A program made the position numbers and the translations under genes. The notes under the pieces were generated by a model. The model was not told the origin of the DNA and did no database searches. It was given only the letters and a program-made list of their open reading frames with translations. DNA of 64,000 bases from Sphingopyxis panaciterrae (GTDB lineage Bacteria; Pseudomonadota; Alphaproteobacteria; Sphingomonadales; Sphingomonadaceae), in NCBI RefSeq assembly GCF_011762125.1, contig NZ_JAASQN010000004.1, positions 186,001 through 250,000 on the forward strand. The letters are read 5' to 3'. Positions within the stretch are counted from its first letter, which is position 1, and each line of letters begins with the position of its first letter. Positions 49,278 through 56,884 of the stretch are shown in pieces.

Positions 49278-49906
49278 TGGGGTCCCCGCGGTAATGTATA
49301 ATATGGGAAAACTCTGAAGCTTTCTTATTGAAAAGCGTCGAAGTATTTATTCTTGTTACTTTTTATTACTTCACGACTTTGGGTCGCTCGCAATGCAAGC
49401 GCCAACATCCTGCAAACAGGAATTCTCGATGCCTCTCCGACTTTTATTCGTAACATCTTGCTGCACCAAAATGGCGGCACGCAAAACACAGTAATTCTGG
49501 TCCGTAGGCCCAGATAGACTAAGGGTAGAGGCAGTCCGGGTTTCTTGCCTCGTTCGCCGCCGCGAAAGGCGGATTTTGGGACTGTCGATCGGCACCGGGC
49601 AGGTGCCCGTCCCGCTTCGGCGCGGGGTTTCGGCAAGGCTCGGGACAGGACACGGCCGCTCATATGGCGGCCGACACGGGATCGCACCCTTTCGCCGCCC
49701 CTGGCGGAGACCCAAAAAATAAGGTGGTCAGCGCCTATCCTGGCGCGACCCGCTTCACTTGGCGATTATATCCTGGGCAAACCCGGATGGGGTCGGCGAG
49801 ATATGGTCGTTATTTGCCGCTCTCTATTTGCGTCACCCCGGACTTGATCCGGGGTGACGAAGGGACGAGCGGGAAGCGGTCGAATGCAGACGTATCTAGC
49901 GTGCCT
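49278..49906. other. long intergenic region, 629 bp, AT-rich then hairpin-rich
   Basis: No convincing gene. Frames here have odd Arg/Pro/Ser composition and no RBS. The 150 bp next to the ATPase gene are unusually AT-rich and presumably hold its promoter. From about 49540 to 49800 there are many short perfect hairpins, for example GGCACC-GGGCA-GGTGCC nested in GGGAC...GTCCC, CCCGC-TTCG-GCGCGGG, GGCCGC...GCGGCC and GCGCC...GGCGC. A perfect REP-like hairpin ends it at 49831-49859. Confidence 0.6.
49831..49859. repeat. perfect REP-like hairpin
   Basis: 12-bp arms CGTCACCCCGGA and TCCGGGGTGACG around CTTGA; identical core to the unit at 2696. It lies about 50 bp beyond the GlcG-type gene and may terminate it. 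Confidence 0.85.
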
Positions 49907-50383
49907 TCATTTGGCAACCGCGCCGCCGTCGAGGCCGGCCTTCGCAACATTTTCGTCGTCCTGCGGCGATCCGCCGCTGACCCCGATGCCGCCGATGACC
50001 TTGTCGGCGCGCATGACGGGCAGCCCGCCGCCGACCAGCGCCGCGCCGGGCACCGACAACAGCGAGGGTTTGCCGGCATCGGCCGCCTGTTCGAGCAGCG
50101 AGGTCGGTGCCCCGATCGCCGCTGCGGTCGCCGCCTTCTTTTCGGCGAGCGCGAGATTGATGAAGGACGAACCATCCATCCGGTACGACAGGATGACCCG
50201 GCCCTCGCGATTAACCACCACGATCGACATGTTGAGCCCCTTTTCGGTGGCGGCGCGCTGGGCGCGCTGCGCGATCTGCTGAGCGTCGGCCAGTCCGACC
50301 ATCGCGTCGCTCGCCGGCTCGGCAAACGCCGGCGCGACGAACAGGCTTGCCGCAATCGCGGCGATAAACGGCAGTCGGGTCAT
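49907..50383 (-). CDS. GlcG/HbpS family heme-binding-like protein, exported
   Basis: 158-residue exported protein of the GlcG/HbpS (DUF336) family, some members of which bind heme or degrade it. Signal peptide about 1-21 (FVAPAFA), then the family fold with NMSIVVVNREGRVILSYRMDGS and PGAALVGGGLPVM, and VIGGIGVSGG near the end. ATG at 50383 chosen for GAGG about 8 nt upstream; that SD overlaps the stop region of the PQQ dehydrogenase gene 11 bp before. The family is often found beside PQQ alcohol dehydrogenases; its role there is not established. Confidence 0.87.
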   Translation of the reverse strand: MTRLPFIAAIAASLFVAPAFAEPASDAMVGLADAQQIAQRAQRAATEKGLNMSIVVVNREGRVILSYRMDGSSFINLALAEKKAATAAAIGAPTSLLEQAADAGKPSLLSVPGAALVGGGLPVMRADKVIGGIGVSGGSPQDDENVAKAGLDGGAVAK

Positions 50384-50394
50384 TGGTTCGATCC

Positions 50395-52494
50395 TCAATG
50401 AATACGCGTGGGCGCGGTCGGGTCCTCGGTCGCGACCGGCTCGGCCAGATAGGCGTGGATGTCGCGGACATCCTCCTTGCTCAGAATATCGCCGAACGCC
50501 GCCATTCCGGCATAGGCAAAGGCGCCGTCGAGCACGATATTGTTAAAGGCTTCGTGCGTTTCCGGGGGCATTTTCCACAGGTTCGGATAACCGCCCGAGC
50601 CCGTCGAATCGCCGTGGCACCGCGCGCAATTCTCCGCAAACAACTGCCCGCCGCGCGCCACCTGCGCCGTCGTGCCGCGGAATTTGGCGGGTGCCGGCAG
50701 CAACGGCATCGGCTTGCGCAGCGCCGCCAGCTTCACCGGCGCGCCGCCCAGTTTGAAAACGATCAGGCGCGGATGATTTTCACGCTCGGCCGCTGCCCAT
50801 CCGGGCATGAAATAGCTGTTGAACGCACCGCCGAACCCTGCCGCGACCGCGACATATTGCTCCCCGTCGATTTCATAGGCCATCGGAGCCGCCATGATGC
50901 CAGTGCCGATGTTGACGCGGCGAAGCACCTTGCCGGTCCGGCCGTCATAGATGTTGAGATAGCCATCGGCCGATCCCTGCATCACCAGCCCGTTGCTCGT
51001 CGTCATCACGCCGCCGCTCCAGAACGGCATCACCTTCGAACTCCAGACGAGCTTCTGCTTCACCGGATCCCAGGCCTTCAACACCTGTTCGAAGCGCGGC
51101 TTGGGCTGCCCTTTCAGGATCGGCGCCATCGCCTTGTCGTTCGGGTCGGCAAACGCCGGCAGGCCGGTTTCGGTGCCCTGGACGACGCTGTACGGCCGAT
51201 ACGGCATCGGTTTCATCTGGAAGGTCATCGGCGTTTCGAGGACCGGAATATAGACGAGCTTGGTCTGTTCATTATAGGCCATCGGCGGCCAGTTATGTCC
51301 GCCCGCCTCCGACGGCCAGACCATCTTCTTCTCTTTCGAAAAGTCCGACTGCTCGGTCAGCACCGGGCGCCCGGTCTTCATGTCGACGCGGTCGGCCCAG
51401 GTGACGGTCGTATATTTTTCCGCCGACAACAGCTCGCCGGTCACACGGTCGAGCACATAGAAAAAGCCGTTCTTCGGCGCCTGCATGATCACCTTACGCA
51501 GCTTGCCGCCGATTTCCATGTCGGTCAGGATCATGTTCTGCGTCGCGGTATAGTCCCAGCTATCCTGCGGCGTCGTCTGATAATGCCACTTCTTGCGGCC
51601 CGTGTCGGCGTCGAGCGCGAGGATCGACGACAGATACAGATTGTCGCCGCCCGCGGGGCTGCGCTGCCACACCGAATGCGGGCTGCCGTTGCCGGAGCCG
51701 ACATAGACGATGTTGGTGTCGGGGTCATAGACGATCGAATCCCACGCGGTGCCGCCGCCGCCCAGATCCCAGGCCGATTTGGGATCCCAGGTCTTGCGCG
51801 CCTCGGTCACCTCGGGATGTTCGTCGGGGCCCGCCGCCGGGTCGCCCGGGACGATGAAGAAGCGCCACGCGAACTTGCCCGTCTTCTTGTCGAAGGCGCT
51901 AGCATAGCCGCGCACGCCCATTTCGCCGCCGCCATTGCCGATCACGACATTCTTGCCCGACACGCGCGGCGCGCCGGTGATGGCATAGCTGCGGCTGCGG
52001 TCGGTGATCGTGTCGACCTTCCACTTCTGCTTGCCGGTCTTGGCATCGACACCAGCCAGATAGCCGTCGAGTGTCGCGACATAGACCATGCCATCGTCGA
52101 CCGCGACGCCGCGGTTGACCGCGTCGCAGCAGGTCCGCCGCGCGAACTGGCCGTCGACCTCGGGGTCATATTGCCAGAGCAGCTTGCCCGTCTTGGCATC
52201 GAGCGCATAGACGACGCTCCACGGCCCGGTCGTGTACATCACGCCATCGACGACGATCGGCGTCGCCTCGACCCCGCGGTTAGTCCGGCCGCGCACGACG
52301 AACCCGTCGAACTCCCACGCGACGCCAAGCTTATCCACATTCGCTGCGTCGACTTGCGAAGCCGCATAATATTGCGCGGTGGAGCGCATCCAGTCCGCCG
52401 TTCTGCCGGCATCGCCGTCCGATCCGCCGCCGCAAGCCGCAAGCGGCAGCGCCGCAGCGACGCTCAAGACCAGGTTCCGCCATCCACCCATCAT
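50395..52494 (-). CDS. PQQ-dependent dehydrogenase with cytochrome c domain, lipoprotein
   Basis: 699-residue quinohemoprotein alcohol dehydrogenase. Lipobox ALPLAAC (C21) predicts a periplasm-facing lipoprotein. The eight-bladed PQQ propeller has repeated GxxxWxxD/Y-type motifs and the vicinal cysteines of RRTCCDAVNRG that stack on PQQ. The catalytic Asp is in DSWDYTATQ; the +2 residue is Thr, not Asp, so a Ca-type rather than lanthanide-type site is expected. The C-terminal cytochrome c has CARCH at 623-627. The start at 52494 has AAGGA 6 nt before it; 52515 is an alternative. Electrons should pass to the respiratory chain. Confidence 0.92.
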   Translation of the reverse strand: MMGGWRNLVLSVAAALPLAACGGGSDGDAGRTADWMRSTAQYYAASQVDAANVDKLGVAWEFDGFVVRGRTNRGVEATPIVVDGVMYTTGPWSVVYALDAKTGKLLWQYDPEVDGQFARRTCCDAVNRGVAVDDGMVYVATLDGYLAGVDAKTGKQKWKVDTITDRSRSYAITGAPRVSGKNVVIGNGGGEMGVRGYASAFDKKTGKFAWRFFIVPGDPAAGPDEHPEVTEARKTWDPKSAWDLGGGGTAWDSIVYDPDTNIVYVGSGNGSPHSVWQRSPAGGDNLYLSSILALDADTGRKKWHYQTTPQDSWDYTATQNMILTDMEIGGKLRKVIMQAPKNGFFYVLDRVTGELLSAEKYTTVTWADRVDMKTGRPVLTEQSDFSKEKKMVWPSEAGGHNWPPMAYNEQTKLVYIPVLETPMTFQMKPMPYRPYSVVQGTETGLPAFADPNDKAMAPILKGQPKPRFEQVLKAWDPVKQKLVWSSKVMPFWSGGVMTTSNGLVMQGSADGYLNIYDGRTGKVLRRVNIGTGIMAAPMAYEIDGEQYVAVAAGFGGAFNSYFMPGWAAAERENHPRLIVFKLGGAPVKLAALRKPMPLLPAPAKFRGTTAQVARGGQLFAENCARCHGDSTGSGGYPNLWKMPPETHEAFNNIVLDGAFAYAGMAAFGDILSKEDVRDIHAYLAEPVATEDPTAPTRIH

Positions 52495-52543
52495 CGAAAA
52501 TCCTTCATTCGGCATCGAACACCCACCGCAAAAATCGCAAATT

Positions 52544-52825
52544 TCAGTCCCTGTCCGACCGGCGGAACAGGCTCTTCAGCTTCTGGAACAAAGAAATGCC
52601 GAAGACCGCCGCGCAGGTCCACATCGCGCCCTCGGTCACCAGCGCCGCCGCTGTGATCGCCCCCACCCGCTGCCCCAGCGTCGGCTCGAACAGCCATAGA
52701 AACGCCGCGACGGCGATCCAGCTCAGCACCGCGAGCACGATCACCGAAAAGGCGATGGTGCGGCCAAAGCGCCCCTTGAGGACGCCCTTGCTCGCCGCGG
52801 CCGGCGGGTCGGCGGGATGGTTCAT
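52544..52825 (-). CDS. small membrane protein of the PQQ dehydrogenase operon
   Basis: 93-residue protein with two hydrophobic segments (about 24-46 and 55-78) and a basic C-terminus (LKSLFRRSDRD). Not recognised. It lies 10 bp after the M13 peptidase gene and about 50 bp before the PQQ dehydrogenase start, with GGAGAGGG upstream. It could be a membrane partner or electron-transfer anchor for the dehydrogenase, which is inference only. Confidence 0.78.
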   Translation of the reverse strand: MNHPADPPAAASKGVLKGRFGRTIAFSVIVLAVLSWIAVAAFLWLFEPTLGQRVGAITAAALVTEGAMWTCAAVFGISLFQKLKSLFRRSDRD

Positions 52826-52835
52826 CGCCCTCTCC

Positions 52836-54920
52836 TCACCAGACCCGGATGCGCTGCGACGGATCGAGGTACAGCTTGTCGCCGGGCTTCACGCCATAGG
52901 CGTCGTACCAGGCATCAAGATTGCGCATCACCCAGACGCGCTGGATCGACGGGGCGTGCGCGTCGGTCATCAGCCGCTGGCGCAGGTCCGCTTCGCGATA
53001 ATTGCGCCGCCATATCTGCGCCCAACCGAGGAAAAAGCGCTGATCGCCGGTGAAGCCGTCGATGACCGGCGCCGGCTTGCCGCCCAGCGAAGCGCGATAG
53101 GCGTCATAGGCCAGGGTCAATCCGGCGAGGTCGCCGATATTCTCGCCCAGCGCGAACTCGCCCTTCATATGCTCGCCCGGCAGCACCTCATAGGTCTCGG
53201 CCTGCGCGACCATCGCCTGCGTCGCTTTCGTGAAGGCCGCCTTGTCCTCCGGCGTCCACCAGTTCGCGAGCTGGCCCTTCTCGTTATATTGTGCGCCCTG
53301 GTCGTCGAAATGATGGATGATCTCGTGGCCGATCACCGCGCCGATCGCGCCATAGTTGACGGCCGGATCGGCATGGGGATCGTAAAAGGCGGGTTGCAGG
53401 AAGGCGGCCGGGAACACGATCTCCAGCTGGTTGTAATGGGCATGCGCATTGACCGTCTGCGGCGTCATCAGCCATTCCCAGCGCCTTACCAGCTGGCCCG
53501 ATTTTTCGATCATATAGTCGAAGTTGAAACGGTTGGCGCGAACCATATTGCCGTAGAGATCGCCGCGGTCGATCTGCAGACCGCTATAATCGCGCCATTG
53601 GTCGGGGTGGCCGATCTTGACGGTAAAGCCCTTCAGCTTTTCCTTCGCGCGCGCCTTGGTCTCCGGCTGCATCCAGGCAAGATTGTCGATGCGGCGATCC
53701 ATCGCGGCAAGGATATTGTCGATCAGCCCGCGCAGCTCGACCTTATATTCGGGCGGGAAATAGCGCGCGGCATATTCCTTGCCGATCGCTTCGCCGAACG
53801 CCTCCTCCATGAAGTTGACGCCGCGCTGCCAGCGCGGAGCGCGCTCCGGCGCGCCCTTCATCACCGTGCCGTAAAAGGCGAAATTTTCCTGCTCGATCGC
53901 ATCGGGAAGCGCGGCTGACAGATCGTCGAGGCTGCGCACCAGCAACTGATCCTTGAGCACCTGGAGCGGCGCCTGGTCGAGGATCTGCGCCGCCGCCTTT
54001 GTCGCGCTCGGCATACGGACCTGCACCTCGGTGATCGCCGGGTTCCACGCCTTCAGCACCGCCGCCATGTCGAGCGTCGGGGTCGAAAATTGCGCGGTCT
54101 CGGCCAGGGTGAACTTGTTGTAGGTCTTGGTCGAATCGGTCGCGTCGTCGCGGTTCCAATAGGCTTTGGCGATCTCGGTCTCGACTTCCATGATCGCCTG
54201 CGCGCGCGCCTCGGCACCGGTTTCGCCCGCCAGCGTCAGCAGCTTCGCGAGATGCGCGACATAAGCGGTGCGGATCGCCGCCATCTTCGGCGTATCGGCC
54301 AGATACATGTCGCGGTCGGGCATGCCGGTGCCGCCCTGCTCGATCACCAGGATCATCCGATCGGGCTGCTGGTCGTCGGGCCAGGTGTAAGGGAGGCGGT
54401 ACCCTGCCCACGCGCCCGAAGAGCCATAGACGCCGCTCACCCCGCGCTGCGCCGCCTCGGCGACCAGCGCCGAATAGCCCTTGCGATCCTTCAGCGCCTT
54501 GATCTTGCCAAGCCACGGCTGGATCGGCGCCAGGCCAAGCGCCTCGACCTTCGCGCCATCGAGATAGTTCGCATAGGCGCGGCCGATCAGGCTCGCATCG
54601 TCGGCCCCCGCGGCATCGAGAATCCCCCTGACCCGCTGCTGCGACAGGTCGCCAAGCGCGATGAACATGCCATAATTGGCCTTGTCGGCCGGAATCGGCG
54701 TGTTCTTCGCCCAAGTGCCGTTGGCATATTCATAAAAATCGTCGCCGGGCTTGGCTGTGCGATCCATACCCGCGGTGTCGAACCCGAAACTGCCGAGCTG
54801 CGGCTTTGCGGACTCCCCGGCGGCGGGCGGCGGGGATGCCTCCTGCGCCGAAACGCCGCCGACCGCGGTGGCCAGCGCGGTACCGGCGAAGAGCAGCGGT
54901 GCAAGGAAATTACGCATCAT
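52836..54920 (-). CDS. M13 family metallopeptidase, exported
   Basis: 694-residue neprilysin-like (PepO/M13) zinc endopeptidase that cleaves oligopeptides, with signal peptide about 1-25. Zinc site HEIIH at 532-536 in GAVIGHEIIHHFDDQG, the third ligand in ENIGDLAGL, and the substrate-binding NAHYNQLEIVFPAAFLQPAF. The family C-terminus (RIRVW) is present, so full length. Start supported by AGGAG 6 nt upstream. In an operon with an amidohydrolase (upstream, 81 bp) and PQQ dehydrogenase (downstream). Confidence 0.95.
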   Translation of the reverse strand: MMRNFLAPLLFAGTALATAVGGVSAQEASPPPAAGESAKPQLGSFGFDTAGMDRTAKPGDDFYEYANGTWAKNTPIPADKANYGMFIALGDLSQQRVRGILDAAGADDASLIGRAYANYLDGAKVEALGLAPIQPWLGKIKALKDRKGYSALVAEAAQRGVSGVYGSSGAWAGYRLPYTWPDDQQPDRMILVIEQGGTGMPDRDMYLADTPKMAAIRTAYVAHLAKLLTLAGETGAEARAQAIMEVETEIAKAYWNRDDATDSTKTYNKFTLAETAQFSTPTLDMAAVLKAWNPAITEVQVRMPSATKAAAQILDQAPLQVLKDQLLVRSLDDLSAALPDAIEQENFAFYGTVMKGAPERAPRWQRGVNFMEEAFGEAIGKEYAARYFPPEYKVELRGLIDNILAAMDRRIDNLAWMQPETKARAKEKLKGFTVKIGHPDQWRDYSGLQIDRGDLYGNMVRANRFNFDYMIEKSGQLVRRWEWLMTPQTVNAHAHYNQLEIVFPAAFLQPAFYDPHADPAVNYGAIGAVIGHEIIHHFDDQGAQYNEKGQLANWWTPEDKAAFTKATQAMVAQAETYEVLPGEHMKGEFALGENIGDLAGLTLAYDAYRASLGGKPAPVIDGFTGDQRFFLGWAQIWRRNYREADLRQRLMTDAHAPSIQRVWVMRNLDAWYDAYGVKPGDKLYLDPSQRIRVW

Positions 54921-55001
54921 CGAAAACTCCTGACAGGCTGGCGGGCATCGACACCCTTTCGCATTCGACAGGCGGCTCCCCGCCGTGATCGGCCATCGGT
55001 C

Positions 55002-56438
55002 CTATTTTGCGGCAGGCATCGGCACTTCTTCGTGCGCAGGTTTATAGAGGCGGCCGTCCTGGAGCATCAGCCGCCCGCCGACGAAAGCGGTGCGCACCTT
55101 TTCCAGCGCCTTGAAATCCTCGTCGGGATTGCCGTCGACGACGATGATGTCGGCCAGCTTGCCGGTCTCGATCGTCCCCAGCCGGTCGCCCATATGCATG
55201 ATCTCGGCGCTCGTCTTCGTCGCCGCGACCAGCGCCTCGGCCTTGGTATAGCCGATCTGGGTAAAGCTCTCGAGTTCGTTGATGTAGGCGCCGGGCATAT
55301 ATTCGGGCCAGTTGACGATCAGGTCGAGCCCGATCCCCATCTTCACCCCGGCGCGGCGCATCTTCTTGCCCATCTCCAGGATCGTGCGCTCGTTGAGCTC
55401 GAAGCGGCGCGAGGTCGAGCCGAAATAGCCACCCGACGAGCGGCTGATGATCCGATAGGGGACGAAGGTCGGCACCGACGCAATGCCGCGCTTCGCCATC
55501 AGCGCGACCGCCGCATCGCTGCGCGGCAGCGGATGTTCGATCGAGTCGACGCCGGCCTTGATCGCCATGTCGATATATTGGGTTTCGCTGTCGACGGTCA
55601 CGGGCAGGCCGAGCGAATGCGCTTCATCGACCGCCGCGGTGATCTCCGCCTGCGAATATTCGCTGGCGAGCTTGATCAGGTCGGCGCCCTTGGCGAACTG
55701 GATTCGCACCGCCTCGCGCCACTGGTCGGGACCCGACGCGATCCGCACCATCGAATTGGGATTGTCGTTCGGCTTTTCGGGATAGCCCGGCATCATCGCG
55801 TGCAGCGCGGCGTGGCCGCCGGTCTGGGTGATCAGCTGCCCCGCGGTGAAGATGCGCGGCCCCGCGATTTCGCCCGCCGCCTGCAACCGCTTGAGCACGA
55901 AGGGCGTGTCACCGTGCGACGCGACGTCGCGCACGCTGGTGACCCCGGCCTGCAGGTGGATGCCCATCCGCCGCAGCCCGCGCATCGCCGATTCCGCGCC
56001 GCTGAGATGCGCGGCCGAATAGACGCTCGAGTCGGCGACATCGAGGAAGGTCAGGTGCGTGTGCAGGTCGATCAGCCCCGGCATCACCGTCTTGCCCGTG
56101 ACATCATAGACCACCGCATCGGCCGGCCAATTCTTGTCGCCCGGGTTCAGCACCGCGGTGATCGTCTTGCCCTGGACCACGATCGTCGCCGGACGCGCCA
56201 CCTTGCCGGTCCCGTCGAACAGCCGGCCGCCGACCAGCACGAAAGATCCCTTGGGCGCGTTGTAGTCGGCGGGTACCGGAATGCGCAGCACATCGTCCGA
56301 CGTCGGCACCGATTTCGGCAGCCACTGGTCGCGATTGTAGAGCGGACGCGCTTCAGGCCCGCCATCCTGCGCGACAGCCGGCACGGCAATCACGGCGGCG
56401 GCAAGCAATAGCCCGGAAACCAGTGCGGTGATCTTCAT
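55002..56438 (-). CDS. exported amidohydrolase (M38-like)
   Basis: 478-residue metal-dependent amidohydrolase of the imidazolonepropionase/prolidase-like group. Signal peptide about 1-23. Metal site H126 and H128 in GLIDLHTHLTF, His in GITSVRD-GH and TGGHAALHAMM regions, SIEHPLP for a further His, and the C-terminal GKLADIIVVDGNP strand. Related exported enzymes hydrolyse dipeptides or cyclic amides. It heads block B (amidohydrolase, M13, small membrane protein, PQQ dehydrogenase, GlcG). A perfect 16-bp palindrome lies 13-28 bp upstream. Confidence 0.88.
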   Translation of the reverse strand: MKITALVSGLLLAAAVIAVPAVAQDGGPEARPLYNRDQWLPKSVPTSDDVLRIPVPADYNAPKGSFVLVGGRLFDGTGKVARPATIVVQGKTITAVLNPGDKNWPADAVVYDVTGKTVMPGLIDLHTHLTFLDVADSSVYSAAHLSGAESAMRGLRRMGIHLQAGVTSVRDVASHGDTPFVLKRLQAAGEIAGPRIFTAGQLITQTGGHAALHAMMPGYPEKPNDNPNSMVRIASGPDQWREAVRIQFAKGADLIKLASEYSQAEITAAVDEAHSLGLPVTVDSETQYIDMAIKAGVDSIEHPLPRSDAAVALMAKRGIASVPTFVPYRIISRSSGGYFGSTSRRFELNERTILEMGKKMRRAGVKMGIGLDLIVNWPEYMPGAYINELESFTQIGYTKAEALVAATKTSAEIMHMGDRLGTIETGKLADIIVVDGNPDEDFKALEKVRTAFVGGRLMLQDGRLYKPAHEEVPMPAAK

Positions 56439-56450
56439 GCTGTCCCCTCT

Positions 56451-56466
56451 TGTCGTTCGAACGACA
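56451..56466. promoter_or_regulatory. perfect 16-bp palindrome, candidate operator of block B
   Basis: TGTCGTTCGAACGACA equals its reverse complement. It lies 13-28 bp before the amidohydrolase ATG, just upstream of the AGAGGGG SD, so in the leader or over the transcription start. The regulator is unknown. Confidence 0.6.
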
Positions 56467-56691
56467 CGCTGTCCCTGCGGACCCGGTAGCGCACGCCGAA
56501 TATCTGTTCTGCAGCCCTAGTTTCTCTTGGGCCTATGTGCCCCTAATGGGTGACAGACAAAGCCGGAGGCAACGTAATAAAGCTGACCCAGAGGATCAGA
56601 AATTCTGGGCATTGCCAGGTCGCGCGGACAAATTCACGACTTGTCGCAACGTCAGGTTGGGGTGGATTGCTGCCGTTGCTTAACCTACCTC

Positions 56692-56783
56692 CGTCATCCC
56701 GGACTTGATCCGGGGTCCCGCTTGAAGTCAAAGACGGATTATGCGGTCAAAAAGCGGGATCCCGGGTCAAGCCCGGGATGACG
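56692..56783. repeat. paired REP-like element
   Basis: CGTCATCCCGGACTTGATCC at the left faces GGTCAAGCCCGGGATGACG at the right; each unit is itself a hairpin, with further pairing of GTCCCGCTT and AAGCGGGAT. Same family as 2696-2768. Confidence 0.8.
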
Positions 56784-56829
56784 AGAATTTAAAGGTCCGC
56801 AATCGGCCGATAGCAGCCGTTGGGAATAT

Positions 56830-56856
56830 CGTCATCCCGGCCTTCGCCGGGATGAC
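56830..56856. repeat. REP-like hairpin
   Basis: CGTCATCCCGGC and GCCGGGATGAC arms around CTTC, 29 bp beyond the DUF885 stop; may act as its terminator. Confidence 0.8.
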
Positions 56857-56884
56857 ATGGCTGGCGGAAAGCCACTCCGGCGGA

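Larger units (their letters stand above)
56439..56884. other. intergenic region, 446 bp
   Basis: Promoter side of the amidohydrolase operon plus the end of the DUF885 gene. It contains the palindrome at 56451, a paired REP-like element (56692-56783) and a REP-like hairpin (56830-56856). No gene seen. Confidence 0.75.

Noticed and set aside
49325..49687. 120-codon minus-strand frame in the long intergenic region
   Set aside because: Arg/Pro/Ser-rich, low similarity to any protein pattern, no SD, and overlaps hairpin-rich DNA; treated as non-coding.
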